64,000 nucleotides of DNA from Bradyrhizobium elkanii WSM2783 (GTDB taxonomy: Bacteria; Pseudomonadota; Alphaproteobacteria; Rhizobiales; Xanthobacteraceae), in NCBI RefSeq assembly GCF_000472865.1, contig NZ_AXAP01000002.1, forward strand, positions 124,001 to 188,000, given 5' to 3'. The position numbers and the translations under genes are program-made. The notes beneath the pieces are model-generated. The model was not told the DNA's origin and ran no database searches. It was given only the letters and a program-made list of their open reading frames with translations. Below, piece by piece: positions 25,451-36,077 of this stretch; the stretch's first letter is position 1; each line of letters begins with the position of its first letter.

Positions 25451-26395
25451 CTATTTGATGAAGCTCGCGTCAAAAAGATCTTCGATCTTCGGGGCAGACT
25501 TGATGATGCCGATCTCGAGCAGCAGGTCTGCCGCCTCTTTGTTGAAGGTCAGGAACTCGCCCGTGAAGAATTTCTGGTTCGCTGCTTTGTCCTGCCAGCG
25601 CAGATATTTTGCCGAGTTGCCGAACTGCTCACCCGATTGTTTCACGTCGGCCCCCATGATCTCGTACGCCTTCGCTTGATCCCTTGCGATCATGTCGAGG
25701 GCTTCGAAATAGCTGTCGGCCAGGGCCTGCGCGGCTTTCGGATTGTCGGTCAGGAATTTCGGTGTGCAGCCGAAGGTGTCCATCACCATCGGGTAGTCGA
25801 GAGTGGTGGCGATGATCTTGCCCTTGTCCGGTGCGCCACGCACGGTCGAGAGGTAAGGTTCATAGGTCATTGCCGCATCGTTCTGGCCGGAAACGAACGC
25901 CTGTGCCGCCGCGGCTGGCTCCAGATTCACGATCGTGACGTCCTTAACCGAGAGGCCGTTCTTTCGAAGCATCCAGGCCAGTGCGAAGTAGGGTGAGGTG
26001 CCCGGCGCGGACGCCGCGACTGTCTTGCCTTTCAGATCCTTAATCGAGGCAATCTCGTTGCGCACGGCCATGCCGTCGGCGCCAAAGCTCTTGTCAAGCT
26101 GAAAGATCTGCTTGGTCGCGACGCCGTTCGCATTCCAGGAGATCCAGGTCTCGACTGTGGTCGCCGCACATTGAATGTCACCGGACGCGATGGCGAGATG
26201 CCGATCCTTCTGCGGAATTTTCCTCAGCGTGACGTCGAGCCCGTTTTTCTTGAAGATGCCGGCCTGGCTTGCAAGCGTGAGCGGTGCAAAGCCGGTCCAT
26301 CCCGAGATGCCGATGCCGACCTTCACATCGTCGGCAACCGCCGGTGCGGACACCAGCAGGGCAAAAACTGCTGTGAATGCTCTTAAACTACGCAT
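25451..26395 (-). CDS. NMT1/TauA-type periplasmic binding protein of the hut-linked importer
   Basis: 314 residues with a clear signal peptide (MRSLRAFTAVFALLVSAPAVA, cleavage before DDVKVG). Then the NMT1-like fold: SGWTGFAPLTLASQAGIFKKNGLDVTLRKIP, SGDIQCAATTVETWISW, KGKTVAASAPGTSPYFALAWML and ALAQAFVSGQNDAAMTYEPYL-like features. Encoded 126 bp downstream of hutC on the same strand. The usual hut permeases are HutT or HutXWV types; an NMT1-type importer beside hutC suggests a distinct imidazole or formamide-like substrate. Substrate is inference from context. Confidence 0.88.
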   Translation of the reverse strand: MRSLRAFTAVFALLVSAPAVADDVKVGIGISGWTGFAPLTLASQAGIFKKNGLDVTLRKIPQKDRHLAIASGDIQCAATTVETWISWNANGVATKQIFQLDKSFGADGMAVRNEIASIKDLKGKTVAASAPGTSPYFALAWMLRKNGLSVKDVTIVNLEPAAAAQAFVSGQNDAAMTYEPYLSTVRGAPDKGKIIATTLDYPMVMDTFGCTPKFLTDNPKAAQALADSYFEALDMIARDQAKAYEIMGADVKQSGEQFGNSAKYLRWQDKAANQKFFTGEFLTFNKEAADLLLEIGIIKSAPKIEDLFDASFIK

Positions 26396-26521
26396 GATGC
26401 TCTTCCCTCCTGCCGTACTATGGATTGCGTCCCATTGGTTGCTTCAGGTCCGCTGCGACGAGCTCCCGCACCAGTCACGTGTGCATCGCGTTGCATGAAT
26501 TGTGCCGTGCCGGACATTCCT

Positions 26522-27265
26522 TCAGCCGCCCTTGAAACGGGCTACCAGCCGATGGGTATCCCCCGGATAGAGCAGGCGCACGGCGGTGACCGTTCGTGCG
26601 CTGCGCCATGTGTATCGATCGATCACTAAGCAGGGCGCGCCGACGGCAATGTCCAGTTCGGCTGCAGTGCCCTTATCGGCCACCGTGGCGCTGATGGTGT
26701 GCTCGGCTTCGGTCCAAGGAACATGGTGCAACAGCCATGAGCCGGGTGGCTCGGTCGTAAAGTCCGCCGCGGCGGCTTCCGGCACCGTGTCGAGATCGAT
26801 CAGCCTGTCTTCAATGGCAAACGGCACGTCGTCGGCGCTATGACGACAAGCGATCGCGATTACCTTGCCGGTCCTACGGACGCCAAGACGCGCGCGATCG
26901 GCGGCGTTCGCGGCGCGGCGGGAGCAATGGATGAGCTGATAAGCATAGCTGCGGCCAAGCGCGGTAATCTCCGCGCGAATGTCGGCGATCTTGAGCACCG
27001 CCGACAGATGCTGCGGGCGACGTACAAATGTGCCGGCCCGCCGTCTTCGCTCGATCAGATCGGCTTGCGCCAATTCCGACAGCGCCTTGTTCACGGTCAT
27101 TCGCGAACAGCGATAACGCGCCATCAGCTCGTGCTCGAAGGGAATGCGATGACCCGGAGGCCATTCGCCAGTCAGGATCCGACGTTCTATATCGTGTCGG
27201 ATCTGCCTGTAGAGTGTTAGCTTGTCCGCGGCCGGAAGCTCGTTGTTGTGAGCGTGGAGACTCAT
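26522..27265 (-). CDS. hutC: HutC, GntR-family histidine-utilisation repressor
   Basis: 247 residues from ATG 27265 (ATGA overlap with the hutF stop; the frame is open further upstream without meaning). N-terminal winged helix LYRQIRHDIERRILTGEWPPGHRIPFEHELMARYRCSRMTVNKALSELAQADLIERRRRAGTFV is a typical GntR domain, followed by a UTRA effector-binding domain ending LLYPGDTHRLVARF, characteristic of HutC. HutC binds urocanate and represses hut genes. The probable operator is the palindrome at 28655-28672 between hutF and hutI. Confidence 0.93.
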   Translation of the reverse strand: MSLHAHNNELPAADKLTLYRQIRHDIERRILTGEWPPGHRIPFEHELMARYRCSRMTVNKALSELAQADLIERRRRAGTFVRRPQHLSAVLKIADIRAEITALGRSYAYQLIHCSRRAANAADRARLGVRRTGKVIAIACRHSADDVPFAIEDRLIDLDTVPEAAAADFTTEPPGSWLLHHVPWTEAEHTISATVADKGTAAELDIAVGAPCLVIDRYTWRSARTVTAVRLLYPGDTHRLVARFKGG

Positions 27266-28620
27266 GCCAGAAGCCTCCGGACGGTCGCGTTGAACTGCGC
27301 GCGCGCTCGCTCGCGGAGCCGATGACGCCCGCCCTCGACGACCTTGTTTCCCCCCGCCCAGACACAATCGATGGCTCCGCCGCCTGTCGCAAAAATCCAA
27401 CCGTCGAGAATGGCATCGCCACGACGTCCGGCCAGAGATGGATGCGTGATGTCGAGGGTCACGATATCGGCGCGCGCGCCTCGTTCTATTCCCGCGCCGG
27501 TCTGCGCCAGCGCCTGCGCACCGCCCGCGAGCGCGCTCTCGAATAACGCACGGCCAGTCGAGTTGCCGAGTCCGCCGGAGAGCACATTGCGTTCGCGGTG
27601 CTTCAGGCGCTGACCATATTCGAGCTGGCGCAATTCATCGGTAACGCCAACCAGGACATTGGAATCGGTGCCGACGCCGAACCGGCCCCCGGAACCGACA
27701 AATTCGCGCGCGGGGAAAATGCCGTCGCCGAGGCTCGCTTCGGTCACCGGGCAGAGGCCGGCGACTGCGCCGGTGCGAGCGAGCGAACCGACTTCCGCCG
27801 GCGATGTGTGGGTCGCATGGATCAGGCACCAGCGTTGATCGACGGGCGCGTGGTCAAACAGCCATTCGACCGGCCGCTGGCCCGACCAGGCAACACAATC
27901 CTCGACCTCCCTGACTTGCTCGGCGGCGTGGATATGGATCGGCGCGCCTTGGGCCATCGGCACGATCGCAGATAGTTCGGTTGCGGTCACGGCGCGCAGG
28001 CTGTGCGGGGCAATGCCGACATTGGCTCCGGGTAACGTACTGACCGCCTTGCGCGTGGCGTCAATCAGCGTAGCAAACTGGTCGATTGAACAGATGAATC
28101 GGCGCTGGCCTGCATGCGGCGCGGCGCCGCCAAAGGTGCTGTGCGCATAGAAACTCGGCAAGAGCGTGAGGCCGATGCCTGCGCCCTCGGCAGCCTGAGC
28201 AATTCGTGTCGCCATCTCGGAGAGGTCGGCATAGGGCGTGCCGTCACGATCATGATGAAGATAGTGGAACTCACCGACCCGCGTATAGCCCTGCTCGAGC
28301 ATCTCGACATAAAGCAGGGTCGCGACGCTCTCGACGTCTTCCGGAGTCATTTCGAGCGCAAAGCGATACATCGTCTCGCGCCATGTCCAGAAGGTATCCG
28401 CCGTGTTGCCACGCGTCTCGGCAAGGCCCGCCATGGCGCGCTGGACCGCGTGACTGTGCAGGCTCGCTATCCCAGGAACTGCCAGCCGATGCTGCTCATC
28501 CCGCGCTCCCGGCGCCACGCCGACCGCAATCTTGGCGACGAGCCCATCCGTGATGACCACCTGCACGTCATCGGCCCAGCCCGACGGCAGCAGCGCGGAT
28601 GCGAAGTGCAGATTTGTCAT
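27262..28620 (-). CDS. hutF: HutF, N-formimidoyl-L-glutamate deiminase
   Basis: 452 residues, amidohydrolase fold. Ligand motifs: [17 protein letters not shown] near residue 52-68, [16 protein letters not shown] and GVGTDSNV, together with [11 protein letters not shown], which is characteristic of HutF. It converts N-formimidoylglutamate to N-formylglutamate and ammonia, the five-step branch of histidine breakdown. The next enzyme, HutG (formylglutamate hydrolase), is not in the window. First gene of the leftward hutF-hutC set, divergent from hutI. Confidence 0.94.
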   Translation of the reverse strand: MTNLHFASALLPSGWADDVQVVITDGLVAKIAVGVAPGARDEQHRLAVPGIASLHSHAVQRAMAGLAETRGNTADTFWTWRETMYRFALEMTPEDVESVATLLYVEMLEQGYTRVGEFHYLHHDRDGTPYADLSEMATRIAQAAEGAGIGLTLLPSFYAHSTFGGAAPHAGQRRFICSIDQFATLIDATRKAVSTLPGANVGIAPHSLRAVTATELSAIVPMAQGAPIHIHAAEQVREVEDCVAWSGQRPVEWLFDHAPVDQRWCLIHATHTSPAEVGSLARTGAVAGLCPVTEASLGDGIFPAREFVGSGGRFGVGTDSNVLVGVTDELRQLEYGQRLKHRERNVLSGGLGNSTGRALFESALAGGAQALAQTGAGIERGARADIVTLDITHPSLAGRRGDAILDGWIFATGGGAIDCVWAGGNKVVEGGRHRLRERARAQFNATVRRLLA

Positions 28621-28654
28621 GTTTCGTGCCGACTGGACAGAGCGTCAACACGAT

Positions 28655-28672
28655 TATATGTCTAGACATATA
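28655..28672. promoter_or_regulatory. Probable HutC operator: 18-bp perfect palindrome
   Basis: TATATGTCT/AGACATATA is a perfect palindrome centred between the divergent hutF and hutI starts (35 bp from hutF, 31 bp from hutI). On the reverse strand TTGACA (28673-28678) abuts it as a likely -35; on the forward strand TGGACA (28634-28639) with TATGTC 17 bp later is a candidate promoter. A GntR repressor bound here would block both promoters. Confidence 0.7.
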
Positions 28673-28703
28673 TGTCAAGCTTCCGGCACCCGGGGGAAGG
28701 CAC

Positions 28704-29918
28704 ATGGCAGAGCGCTACGATCGTATCTGGCACAATGCGCGGCTCGCCACGATGCGCGAGGATCTGCCGGGTCTCGGCGTCATCGAGCACGGCGTGATCG
28801 CTGCCCGCGATGGCCGGATCGCCTATGCCGGCGCGCAATCCGATTTCCAGCGTGATGCCGACGCGACCGAGCGGATCGACTGCGCCGGCCGATGGGTCAC
28901 GCCCGGATTGGTCGATTGCCACACCCATCTTGTTTTCGGCGGCAACCGCGCCCACGAATTCGAATTGCGGCTTGAAGGCGCAAGCTATGAAGAGATCGCC
29001 CGTGCCGGTGGCGGCATCGTCTCCACCGTTGCGGCCACGCGGACCGCGAACGAGGCCGAGCTTGTCGCCGACGCATTGCCGAGGCTCGACGCGCTGATCC
29101 GCGAGGGTGTCACGACGGTCGAAATCAAGTCCGGCTACGGCCTCAACACCGAGACCGAGATGCGGCAGCTTTTGGCCGCGCGTGCGCTTGGCCGTGTCCG
29201 AGCGATCGCGGTCCGGACGTCTTTTCTTGGTGCACATGCACTTCCGCCGGAAGCTTCCGGCGACAAGGATCGTTACATCGATCTCGTGTGCCAGGAAATG
29301 CTGCCTGCGGTTGCGGAGGCGGGACTTGCAGACGCCGTGGATGCTTTCATGGAAGGCATCGCGTTCTCGCGCGATCAAACGGCGCGCGTCTTCGAGGCGG
29401 CCAAAGCCCTGGGTTTGCCGATCAAGCTTCACGCCGATCAATTATCGAACCTCGGCGGCGCATCGCTTGCAGCGGAATATTCAGCTCTGTCCGCCGATCA
29501 TCTGGAGCACACCGACGAGGCCGGGGCTCAGGAGATGGCGGCGGCAGGCACGGTCGCGGTCCTATTGCCAGGCGCGTTCTATTTTATTCGCGAGACGACG
29601 AAACCGCCGGTCGAGCTTTTCCGTGCCCACGGAGTCAAAATGGCGTTGGCGACCGACTGCAATCCCGGCAGCTCGCCGCTGACGTCGCTTCTGCTCACGA
29701 TGAACATGGGGGCGACGCTGTTTCGATTGACCGTTGCCGAATGTCTTGCCGGCGTGACGCGGGAGGGAGCGCGCGCGCTAGGCCTTCTGGGCGACACCGG
29801 TACGCTCGAAGTCGGCAAATGGTGTGATCTCGCGATCTGGGACATCGAGCGGCCCGCTGAACTCGTCTATCGGATCGGCTTCAACCCCCTGCATAGCCGC
29901 GTATGGAGGGCGCAATGA
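28704..29918 (+). CDS. hutI: HutI, imidazolonepropionase
   Basis: 404 residues from ATG 28704 with a strong GGGGGAAGG ribosome-binding site; the frame is open to 28599 but that part covers the operator. Amidohydrolase fold with [45 protein letters not shown] and ATDCNPGS, all HutI hallmarks. Cytosolic Zn/Fe enzyme that opens 4-imidazolone-5-propionate to N-formimidoylglutamate. Coupled to hutH by an ATGA overlap at 29915. Confidence 0.96.
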   Translation: MAERYDRIWHNARLATMREDLPGLGVIEHGVIAARDGRIAYAGAQSDFQRDADATERIDCAGRWVTPGLVDCHTHLVFGGNRAHEFELRLEGASYEEIARAGGGIVSTVAATRTANEAELVADALPRLDALIREGVTTVEIKSGYGLNTETEMRQLLAARALGRVRAIAVRTSFLGAHALPPEASGDKDRYIDLVCQEMLPAVAEAGLADAVDAFMEGIAFSRDQTARVFEAAKALGLPIKLHADQLSNLGGASLAAEYSALSADHLEHTDEAGAQEMAAAGTVAVLLPGAFYFIRETTKPPVELFRAHGVKMALATDCNPGSSPLTSLLLTMNMGATLFRLTVAECLAGVTREGARALGLLGDTGTLEVGKWCDLAIWDIERPAELVYRIGFNPLHSRVWRAQ

Positions 29919-31504
29919 GTGATCCGGCGGCGCCGATCGTCGTCAAGCCGGGAAGGGTCACGCTCGACGATTTCGCCCGGGTGCTCGCAGGTGCTGCAGT
30001 CTTGCTCGAACCATCCTTCTGGGCTCGGGTCGAACTGGCTTCTCGTATCGTTGCGCAAGCTGCTCACGCGGACGTGCCGGCGTACGGCATCAACACCGGA
30101 TTTGGAAAACTGGCATCGACACGCATTGCGCCCGAGCAGACCGCGCTGCTTCAGCGCAATCTCATTGTCTCTCATTGTTGCGGGGTAGGGCGTCCCTCGC
30201 CCGAGCCGATCGTGCGGCTGATGATGGCCTTGAAGATCGTCTCACTCGGGCGAGGCGCTTCGGGCGTGCGCCGCGAGGTCATCGAGCAACTGCAGATGAT
30301 GCTGGCGCGCGGCGTTTGTCCGCTGGTGCCGCAGCAGGGTTCGGTCGGCGCATCGGGCGATCTGGCGCCACTTGCGCATATGACGGCCGTCATGATCGGG
30401 GAGGGGCAGGCGATCCTCGATGGACGGCTTGTTCCGGGCCGCGACGCGCTCGCCGCCGCCGGTCTTGCGCCGTTGACGCTCGGACCGAAGGAGGGGCTCG
30501 CCCTCATCAACGGCACCCAGTTCTCGACGGCTTACGCCATCTCCGGCGTGCTGCGCGCCCATCGCCTGGCCTGCGCGGCTTTGGTGACAGGCGCTCTTTC
30601 GGTCGATGCCGCCATGGCCTCGACCGCGCCGTTCCGGCCGGAGGTGCAGCAGTTGCGCGGACATGCCGGCCAAACTGCTGCCGGCGCCGCCCTGACGGCG
30701 CTGCTTGCCGGCAGCGACATTCGCCAGTCGCATCTCGAGGGCGATGAGCGGGTGCAGGATCCCTATTGTCTGCGCTGTCAGCCGCAGGTTGCCGGCGCCG
30801 CGCTCGACTTGCTTACGCAAGCGGCGCGAACGTTGGAGATCGAGGCCAATGCCGTCACCGACAATCCGTTGGTATTGGTCGAGACTGGCGAGATCGTCTC
30901 GGGCGGCAACTTCCACGCCGAACCAGTGGCTTTCGCCGCGGACCAGATTGCGCTTGCGCTTTCGGAGATCGGTGCGATCAGCGAAAGGCGGATCGCGACG
31001 CTGGTCGATCCCGCGCTGAATTTCGGCTTGCCGCCGTTCCTCACGCCGGAGCCGGGTATCAACTCCGGCTTCATGATCGCCGAAGTGACGGCGGCCGCGC
31101 TCTATGCCGAGAACAAGCAGCGTGCGTCGGCCTGCTCGATCGACTCAACCCCCACCAGCGCCAACCAGGAAGATCACGTCTCGATGGCTGCGCACGCCGC
31201 GCGCCGGCTGTCCGATATGGCGGACAATTTGGCGACGATCTTAGGTATCGAGCTCTCGGTCGCAGCGCAAGGCATCACGCTTCGCACGCCGCATTCGACC
31301 AGCGCCCCGCTCGCAGCGGTCATTGCTGAATTGCGCGCGCATGTGCCGGCTTTGAGCGCTGATCGTTACATGGCCGATGATCTTGCGAAGGCGACCGCGC
31401 TGGTCGAATCCGGTGCGTTGCCGGCTGCGGCGCTCTCCGCGCTGCCGGACATCCCGTTCCCGATCCTTGTTTCGAATCTTGCCGATAAGGGCGATCTGTC
31501 ATGA
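29915..31504 (+). CDS. hutH: HutH, histidine ammonia-lyase
   Basis: 529 residues from ATG 29915, which overlaps the hutI stop and has GGAGG 5 nt upstream; an ATG at 29903 lies inside that site and is unlikely. The ASG tripeptide that cyclises to the MIO cofactor is present in [14 protein letters not shown] near residue 145-158. Also [33 protein letters not shown] and QEDHVSMA. Converts histidine to trans-urocanate and ammonia. Slightly longer than the usual ~510 residues. Coupled to hutU by ATGA. Confidence 0.96.
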   Translation: MSDPAAPIVVKPGRVTLDDFARVLAGAAVLLEPSFWARVELASRIVAQAAHADVPAYGINTGFGKLASTRIAPEQTALLQRNLIVSHCCGVGRPSPEPIVRLMMALKIVSLGRGASGVRREVIEQLQMMLARGVCPLVPQQGSVGASGDLAPLAHMTAVMIGEGQAILDGRLVPGRDALAAAGLAPLTLGPKEGLALINGTQFSTAYAISGVLRAHRLACAALVTGALSVDAAMASTAPFRPEVQQLRGHAGQTAAGAALTALLAGSDIRQSHLEGDERVQDPYCLRCQPQVAGAALDLLTQAARTLEIEANAVTDNPLVLVETGEIVSGGNFHAEPVAFAADQIALALSEIGAISERRIATLVDPALNFGLPPFLTPEPGINSGFMIAEVTAAALYAENKQRASACSIDSTPTSANQEDHVSMAAHAARRLSDMADNLATILGIELSVAAQGITLRTPHSTSAPLAAVIAELRAHVPALSADRYMADDLAKATALVESGALPAAALSALPDIPFPILVSNLADKGDLS

Positions 31505-33171
31505 GCCGTCGAGTAGACAACGACCGTACGATCCGCGCGCCCCGGGGCGGCGAGATCAGTGCCAAGAGCTGGTTGACGGAGGCACCGCTCCGCATGCTCA
31601 TGAACAATCTCGATCCGGAAGTCGCGGAACGTCCAAGCGAACTCGTCGTCTATGGCGGAATCGGTCGTGCCGCGCGCGACTGGGATAGCTTCGACCGGAT
31701 CGTCACCTCCTTGCGCAAGCTGGAAGTCGACCAGACCTTGCTGGTTCAGTCGGGCAAGCCGGTCGGGATCTTCCGCACGCATCCGGACGCGCCGCGCGTT
31801 CTGATCGCGAACTCGAACCTGGTGCCGCATTGGGCGACGCTCGATCACTTCAACGCGCTCGACCGGCAAGGCCTGATGATGTTCGGGCAAATGACCGCCG
31901 GGTCCTGGATCTATATCGGCAGCCAGGGCATCGTGCAGGGAACCTATGAGACGTTTGTCGAGGTCGGACGACGACACTACGGCGGCAGTCTTGCAGGCAA
32001 GTGGATCCTTACGGCGGGGCTCGGCGGCATGGGCGGCGCGCAGCCGCTCGCCGCGACCATGGCGGGCGCCTCGCTGCTGGCGATCGAATGCCAGCCGAGC
32101 CGCATCGAGATGCGGCTGCGCACGGGTTATCTTGATCGACAAGCGAACACGCTTGATGAGGCACTTTCGATCGTGGCGGCGAGCGCGCAGGGTAATAAGC
32201 CGGTCTCGGTCGGCTTGCTCGGCAACGCGGCTGAGATTTTTCCGGAACTGGTGCGGCGTGGCGTGAGGCCGGACATCGTCACCGACCAGACCAGCGCGCA
32301 CGATCCCATCAATGGCTACCTGCCCAAGGGGTGGTCGCTTGCCGAGTGGGAGACAAGACGCGCCAGCGATCCGAAGGCGGTTGAAGCCGCGGCCAAGACG
32401 TCGATGGTCGATCACGTTCAGGCCATGCTGGATTTCCACGCCCAGGGTATTCCCACGCTGGACTATGGCAACAACATTCGCCAGATGGCGAAAGATATGG
32501 GACTGCATAACGCATTCGATTTTCCGGGCTTCGTCCCTGCCTATATCCGTCCACTGTTTTGCAGAGGCGTTGGGCCGTTTCGGTGGGCCGCGCTGTCAGG
32601 CGATCCGGATGACATCTTCAGGACGGATGCCAAAGTCAAGGAGCTGATGCCCGACGATAAACACCTGCACAACTGGCTCGATATGGCGAGAGCCCGGATC
32701 AAGTTTCAGGGGCTGCCGGCGCGGATTTGCTGGGTAGGTCTCGGCGACCGCCACCGGCTGGGTCTCGCCTTCAACGAGATGGTGGCGCGCGGCGAACTGA
32801 AGGCGCCGATCGTGATCGGCCGCGACCATCTCGACAGCGGCTCGGTTGCGAGTCCGAACCGCGAAACGGAAGCGATGCGCGACGGTTCCGATGCGGTATC
32901 AGACTGGCCGCTGCTCAATGCGCTTCTGAATTGTGCCAGCGGCGCGACATGGGTCTCACTGCATCACGGCGGGGGCGTCGGCATCAGTTATTCGCAACAC
33001 GCCGGAATGGTGATTGTTGCAGACGGAACCCCGCAGGCCGCCCGCCGCATTGAACGCGTGCTCTGGAACGATCCGGCGAGCGGCGTCATGCGGCACGCGG
33101 ACGCGGGCTATGAGAGCGCGATTGCATGTGCCCGCTCGAATGGGCTCGATCTGCCGAGCGTGACGCCATAA
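31501..33171 (+). CDS. hutU: HutU, urocanate hydratase
   Basis: 556 residues, the usual length. NAD-binding [17 protein letters not shown] near residue 176-192, [67 protein letters not shown] and [21 protein letters not shown] with the catalytic-site residues. Adds water to urocanate to give imidazolone propionate, using tightly bound NAD+ as electrophile. Last gene of the rightward hut operon, followed by a hairpin 14 bp after the stop. Confidence 0.97.
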   Translation: MSRRVDNDRTIRAPRGGEISAKSWLTEAPLRMLMNNLDPEVAERPSELVVYGGIGRAARDWDSFDRIVTSLRKLEVDQTLLVQSGKPVGIFRTHPDAPRVLIANSNLVPHWATLDHFNALDRQGLMMFGQMTAGSWIYIGSQGIVQGTYETFVEVGRRHYGGSLAGKWILTAGLGGMGGAQPLAATMAGASLLAIECQPSRIEMRLRTGYLDRQANTLDEALSIVAASAQGNKPVSVGLLGNAAEIFPELVRRGVRPDIVTDQTSAHDPINGYLPKGWSLAEWETRRASDPKAVEAAAKTSMVDHVQAMLDFHAQGIPTLDYGNNIRQMAKDMGLHNAFDFPGFVPAYIRPLFCRGVGPFRWAALSGDPDDIFRTDAKVKELMPDDKHLHNWLDMARARIKFQGLPARICWVGLGDRHRLGLAFNEMVARGELKAPIVIGRDHLDSGSVASPNRETEAMRDGSDAVSDWPLLNALLNCASGATWVSLHHGGGVGISYSQHAGMVIVADGTPQAARRIERVLWNDPASGVMRHADAGYESAIACARSNGLDLPSVTP

Positions 33172-33184
33172 GGGCATCATCGGT

Positions 33185-33202
33185 GCTGACTGAACAGTCA
33201 GC
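33185..33202 (+). terminator. Hairpin after hutU
   Basis: GCTGACTG and CAGTCAGC form a perfect 8-bp stem with an AA loop, 14 bp downstream of the hutU stop. No T-run follows, so it may be a Rho-assisted terminator or 3'-end protecting hairpin. Confidence 0.5.
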
Positions 33203-33434
33203 GCGACCGCAGCCGTCGTGCACCTCACGCTAGGTGGCAATCCGCTTGCCTGCGCCGTAGGCGAACCGCTCACCAAGAGGCAGTATCTCGTCCAGGCTCA
33301 TCGCAGCCGAGACGTATCTGCTGTCAAATCGGTCAAAATCCACACATGGATAGTCAAAAATAGCTCGAAAAGCGCATGGCACGCCTTCTGCATGACCGTT
33401 GTGACCGGTTTGTCGGTTCATGTGGAAAAGGGGA

Positions 33435-35024
33435 ATGTCGATGCATCCGAAATTTGACCGTCGCCACTTTCTAAAGGGGGCGGCGGGAGCCGCGGTCGCC
33501 GCAGGCTACATGCAGATCAATCCAGACTTTTTCATCTCGCCGGCCCACGCGCAGGCCGGGAAGACCATGACCTTCCTGTCGGCCGAGAACATCACGGGCA
33601 ATTGGGATCCGACCGCTCACACCACGCTTTCGCAGAAAAACATCGAAGGCTTCGTGATGGGTTTTCTGACCCGCACACCGATGAAGCTCGATAGCCCGAG
33701 CGAGGTCGTCTATGAACTGGCAACCGACATCAAGCTGCTCGATCCGAACCGCCTGCAAATCAAGCTGCGTCAAGGCGTCGTCTTCCATGATGGCAAACCG
33801 TTCAAGGCGGAGGACGTCAAGGCCACTTTCGAATATGGATCCAAGCCGGATCGCCCCGCACAATGGTATCCTGGCCCCACCGAAACGCTGAAGATCGAGA
33901 CGCCTGACGACTACACGGTAATCGTCGATACGTCGAAAGGCGGTTACCCGGCGCACCTCTTCATGTTCCTTGCGGCGTTCCTGCCGATCATGTCGGCAAA
34001 GGATATCGCGGGCGGACCTGGGGGCGTGCTCTCGCAGCGGCTGAATGGCACTGGTCCCTTCAAATTCGTCGAGCAGCGCGGCAACGACACCGTGATGAAG
34101 GCGTTCGATGGCTACTTCAAGGGCAAGCCGGCCATTGCGGGGATCAATTTCACCTTCACCGGCGACTCCACGACGCGCATGCTCTCCCTCATGAATGGCC
34201 AGGCTTCGATCGTCGAACGCCTTGAGCCAGAGCAGGTGGATACGGTCAAGGGCAATCCCAACATCCGCATCAACCAGGTCGTTTCGGTCGAGAACAAGTA
34301 TCTTTGGTTTCGCTGTTCGAAGCCGCCGTTCAATGATCCCCGTATCCGCCTCGCCGCCTGTCACGCCATCAACCGTGACGTTATCCTCGAAGTGCTGGGA
34401 TCCGCGGGGCACGCGTCGTCCAACTTCGTGTCGCCGGTCAAGTTCGGTTACATCGATCTCGAGAATTATCCGAAGTTCGACCCAAAGAAGTGCCAGGCGT
34501 TGCTCGCCGAGGCCGGCTTCCCGAACGGCAAGGGGTTGCCGCCGCTCGAATACATCACGTCCGTGGGCTTCTATCCCAAGACCAAGGAATACGGCGAGAT
34601 CATCACCGCGATGCTCAACGAGCAGGGCTTCAATGTCAGCCTGACCGTGCTCGAACCGGCCGCCTGGAATGAACGCCTGTACCATCGTCCCGGCGGCGGA
34701 CCCGGTCATATGGTGGACTGCGGATGGTCGACCGGCTCGCCCGAGCCCGATTTGATTCTCCGCACGCATTTCCACTCCTCGTCGCATCGCATTTGCGGCA
34801 TCGAGGATACCGCGATCGACGCAAGTCTCGACAAGGAGCGTAGCGCACCGACGCTTGAGGAACGGAAGAAGATCCTCCAGACCGAGACGATGCCCCTGAT
34901 CGCCTCCAAGATGCCGGCGCTCTCGCTCTTCACGTCCGTCATGATTCACGCGATGCAGAAGAATTTCGAAGGTCTCTATATCTATCCGGATGGTTCGATG
35001 GATGCTTCGAGGCCCGTTGCCTGA
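33435..35024 (+). CDS. Family-5 (oligopeptide-type) ABC substrate-binding protein, Tat-exported
   Basis: 529 residues from ATG 33435; the ATG at 33441 has better spacing from AAAGGGG and may be the true start. A twin-arginine signal (DRRHFLKGAAGAAVAAGYM, then AHAQA cleavage zone) is followed by the SBP_bac_5 fold: LDPNRLQIKLRQGVVFHDGKPFKAEDVKATFEY, YFKGKPAIAGINFTFTGDSTTRMLSLMNGQASIVE and NDPRIRLAACHAINRDVIL. Family members bind peptides, opines, nickel or glutathione-like ligands. First gene of the operon that ends with eutBC, so an ethanolamine-containing compound is a reasonable ligand guess. Confidence 0.9.
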   Translation: MSMHPKFDRRHFLKGAAGAAVAAGYMQINPDFFISPAHAQAGKTMTFLSAENITGNWDPTAHTTLSQKNIEGFVMGFLTRTPMKLDSPSEVVYELATDIKLLDPNRLQIKLRQGVVFHDGKPFKAEDVKATFEYGSKPDRPAQWYPGPTETLKIETPDDYTVIVDTSKGGYPAHLFMFLAAFLPIMSAKDIAGGPGGVLSQRLNGTGPFKFVEQRGNDTVMKAFDGYFKGKPAIAGINFTFTGDSTTRMLSLMNGQASIVERLEPEQVDTVKGNPNIRINQVVSVENKYLWFRCSKPPFNDPRIRLAACHAINRDVILEVLGSAGHASSNFVSPVKFGYIDLENYPKFDPKKCQALLAEAGFPNGKGLPPLEYITSVGFYPKTKEYGEIITAMLNEQGFNVSLTVLEPAAWNERLYHRPGGGPGHMVDCGWSTGSPEPDLILRTHFHSSSHRICGIEDTAIDASLDKERSAPTLEERKKILQTETMPLIASKMPALSLFTSVMIHAMQKNFEGLYIYPDGSMDASRPVA

Positions 35025-35096
35025 CCATGGACGGTCACCGCGCGCCGCGAGCAGGCGGTGCGCGGTCCGACATGTCCTCCGACGCGGAGCTGAAGA

Positions 35097-36077
35097 ATGT
35101 TCGTCCTGAACTTCCTGATGCGGCGCCTGATTCAAGGCGTCATCATCATATTCCTTGTCTCGCTGCTGATCTTCACCTTGCTGAGGGTCGTACCGGGAGA
35201 TCCGGTGCGACTGATGGCCGGCGGCATGGCTCCCGAGGCCCTGATCGAGAAGATCGCGACCGACATGGGGTTGCGAGACCCGATCATCGTTCAGTTCGGT
35301 CGCTATATGAGCAGCGTCGTTCGGGGTAATCTCGGGCAGTCCTTCGTTCGTCCCGCGAACGGCGCTGCGACAGGCGGCGCGAACTTCAACGATACGACGC
35401 GCGGTGAACGGGCCAAGGTGCTAAGCCTGATCCTCGAAGCCTTGCCTATGACGCTGCAGCTTGCCGCAGTGACGTTGGCGATTGCCCTCGTTTTCTCCGG
35501 GATCATAGGGATTGCTGGCGGCCTCGCGGTCGGGCGTTGGCCGGACAAGTTGGCATTCTACACCTCGTCGGTGTTCATATCGTTGCCGAATTTCTGGCTG
35601 GGAATCGTTCTCGCGCTGCTGTTTTCAGTCAAGCTCGGTTGGCTGCCGGCGATCGGATATCAGGGGTTTGCCTACACGATTCTCCCAGCCATCGTGCTTG
35701 CGGTCGAGTTGTCGCCGGTCCTGATCCGGACGCTCGTCAGTTCCGTCTCGGCGCAGATGATGGAGCCTTACGTGGCGGTGGGGCATGTCCGTGGCCTCGG
35801 CCGCAGCCGCATCATTGCAAACCATGCCCTTCGCAATGCCTCGGTGCCGCTGCTCAATCTGCTCGGGGTGCAGTTTTCGAGCCTGCTCGGCGGGGTGATC
35901 ATCGTCGAATACATCTTCGACTATCCCGGGCTTGGTCTGTTGACCATCAACGCGGTGTTGCAGCGCGACTTCCCGTTGATTCAAGGGATCGCCATCGTAA
36001 CCAGCGCCATCTTTGTGCTGATCAACATCATTGTCGATCTTATTGCCACCACGATGGATCCAAGGCTCGAATATTGA
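35097..36077 (+). CDS. DppB-type ABC permease
   Basis: 326 residues. N-terminal TM helix MRRLIQGVIIIFLVSLLIFTLLRVVPGDPV is a DppB/OppB hallmark, followed by GLRDPIIVQFGRY and the EAA loop EPYVAVGHVRGLGRSRIIANHALRNASVPLLNLLGVQF near residue 223-260. Starts 72 bp after the binding protein; its TGA shares one base with the next ATG (TGATG), indicating coupled translation. Forms the channel with the next permease. Confidence 0.93.
   Translation: MFVLNFLMRRLIQGVIIIFLVSLLIFTLLRVVPGDPVRLMAGGMAPEALIEKIATDMGLRDPIIVQFGRYMSSVVRGNLGQSFVRPANGAATGGANFNDTTRGERAKVLSLILEALPMTLQLAAVTLAIALVFSGIIGIAGGLAVGRWPDKLAFYTSSVFISLPNFWLGIVLALLFSVKLGWLPAIGYQGFAYTILPAIVLAVELSPVLIRTLVSSVSAQMMEPYVAVGHVRGLGRSRIIANHALRNASVPLLNLLGVQFSSLLGGVIIVEYIFDYPGLGLLTINAVLQRDFPLIQGIAIVTSAIFVLINIIVDLIATTMDPRLEY

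Noticed and set aside
33230..33421. Reverse-strand 63-codon frame ending in SLDEILPLGERFAYGAGKRIAT, which looks protein-like
   Set aside because: No recognisable family, no ribosome-binding site, and it lies in the upstream region of the ABC operon. It could be a gene scrap, but support is too weak to list.
33172..33434. Cobalamin riboswitch ahead of the operon containing EutBC
   Set aside because: No B12-box-like sequence or multi-stem arrangement could be recognised in the leader; only the hutU hairpin is visible.
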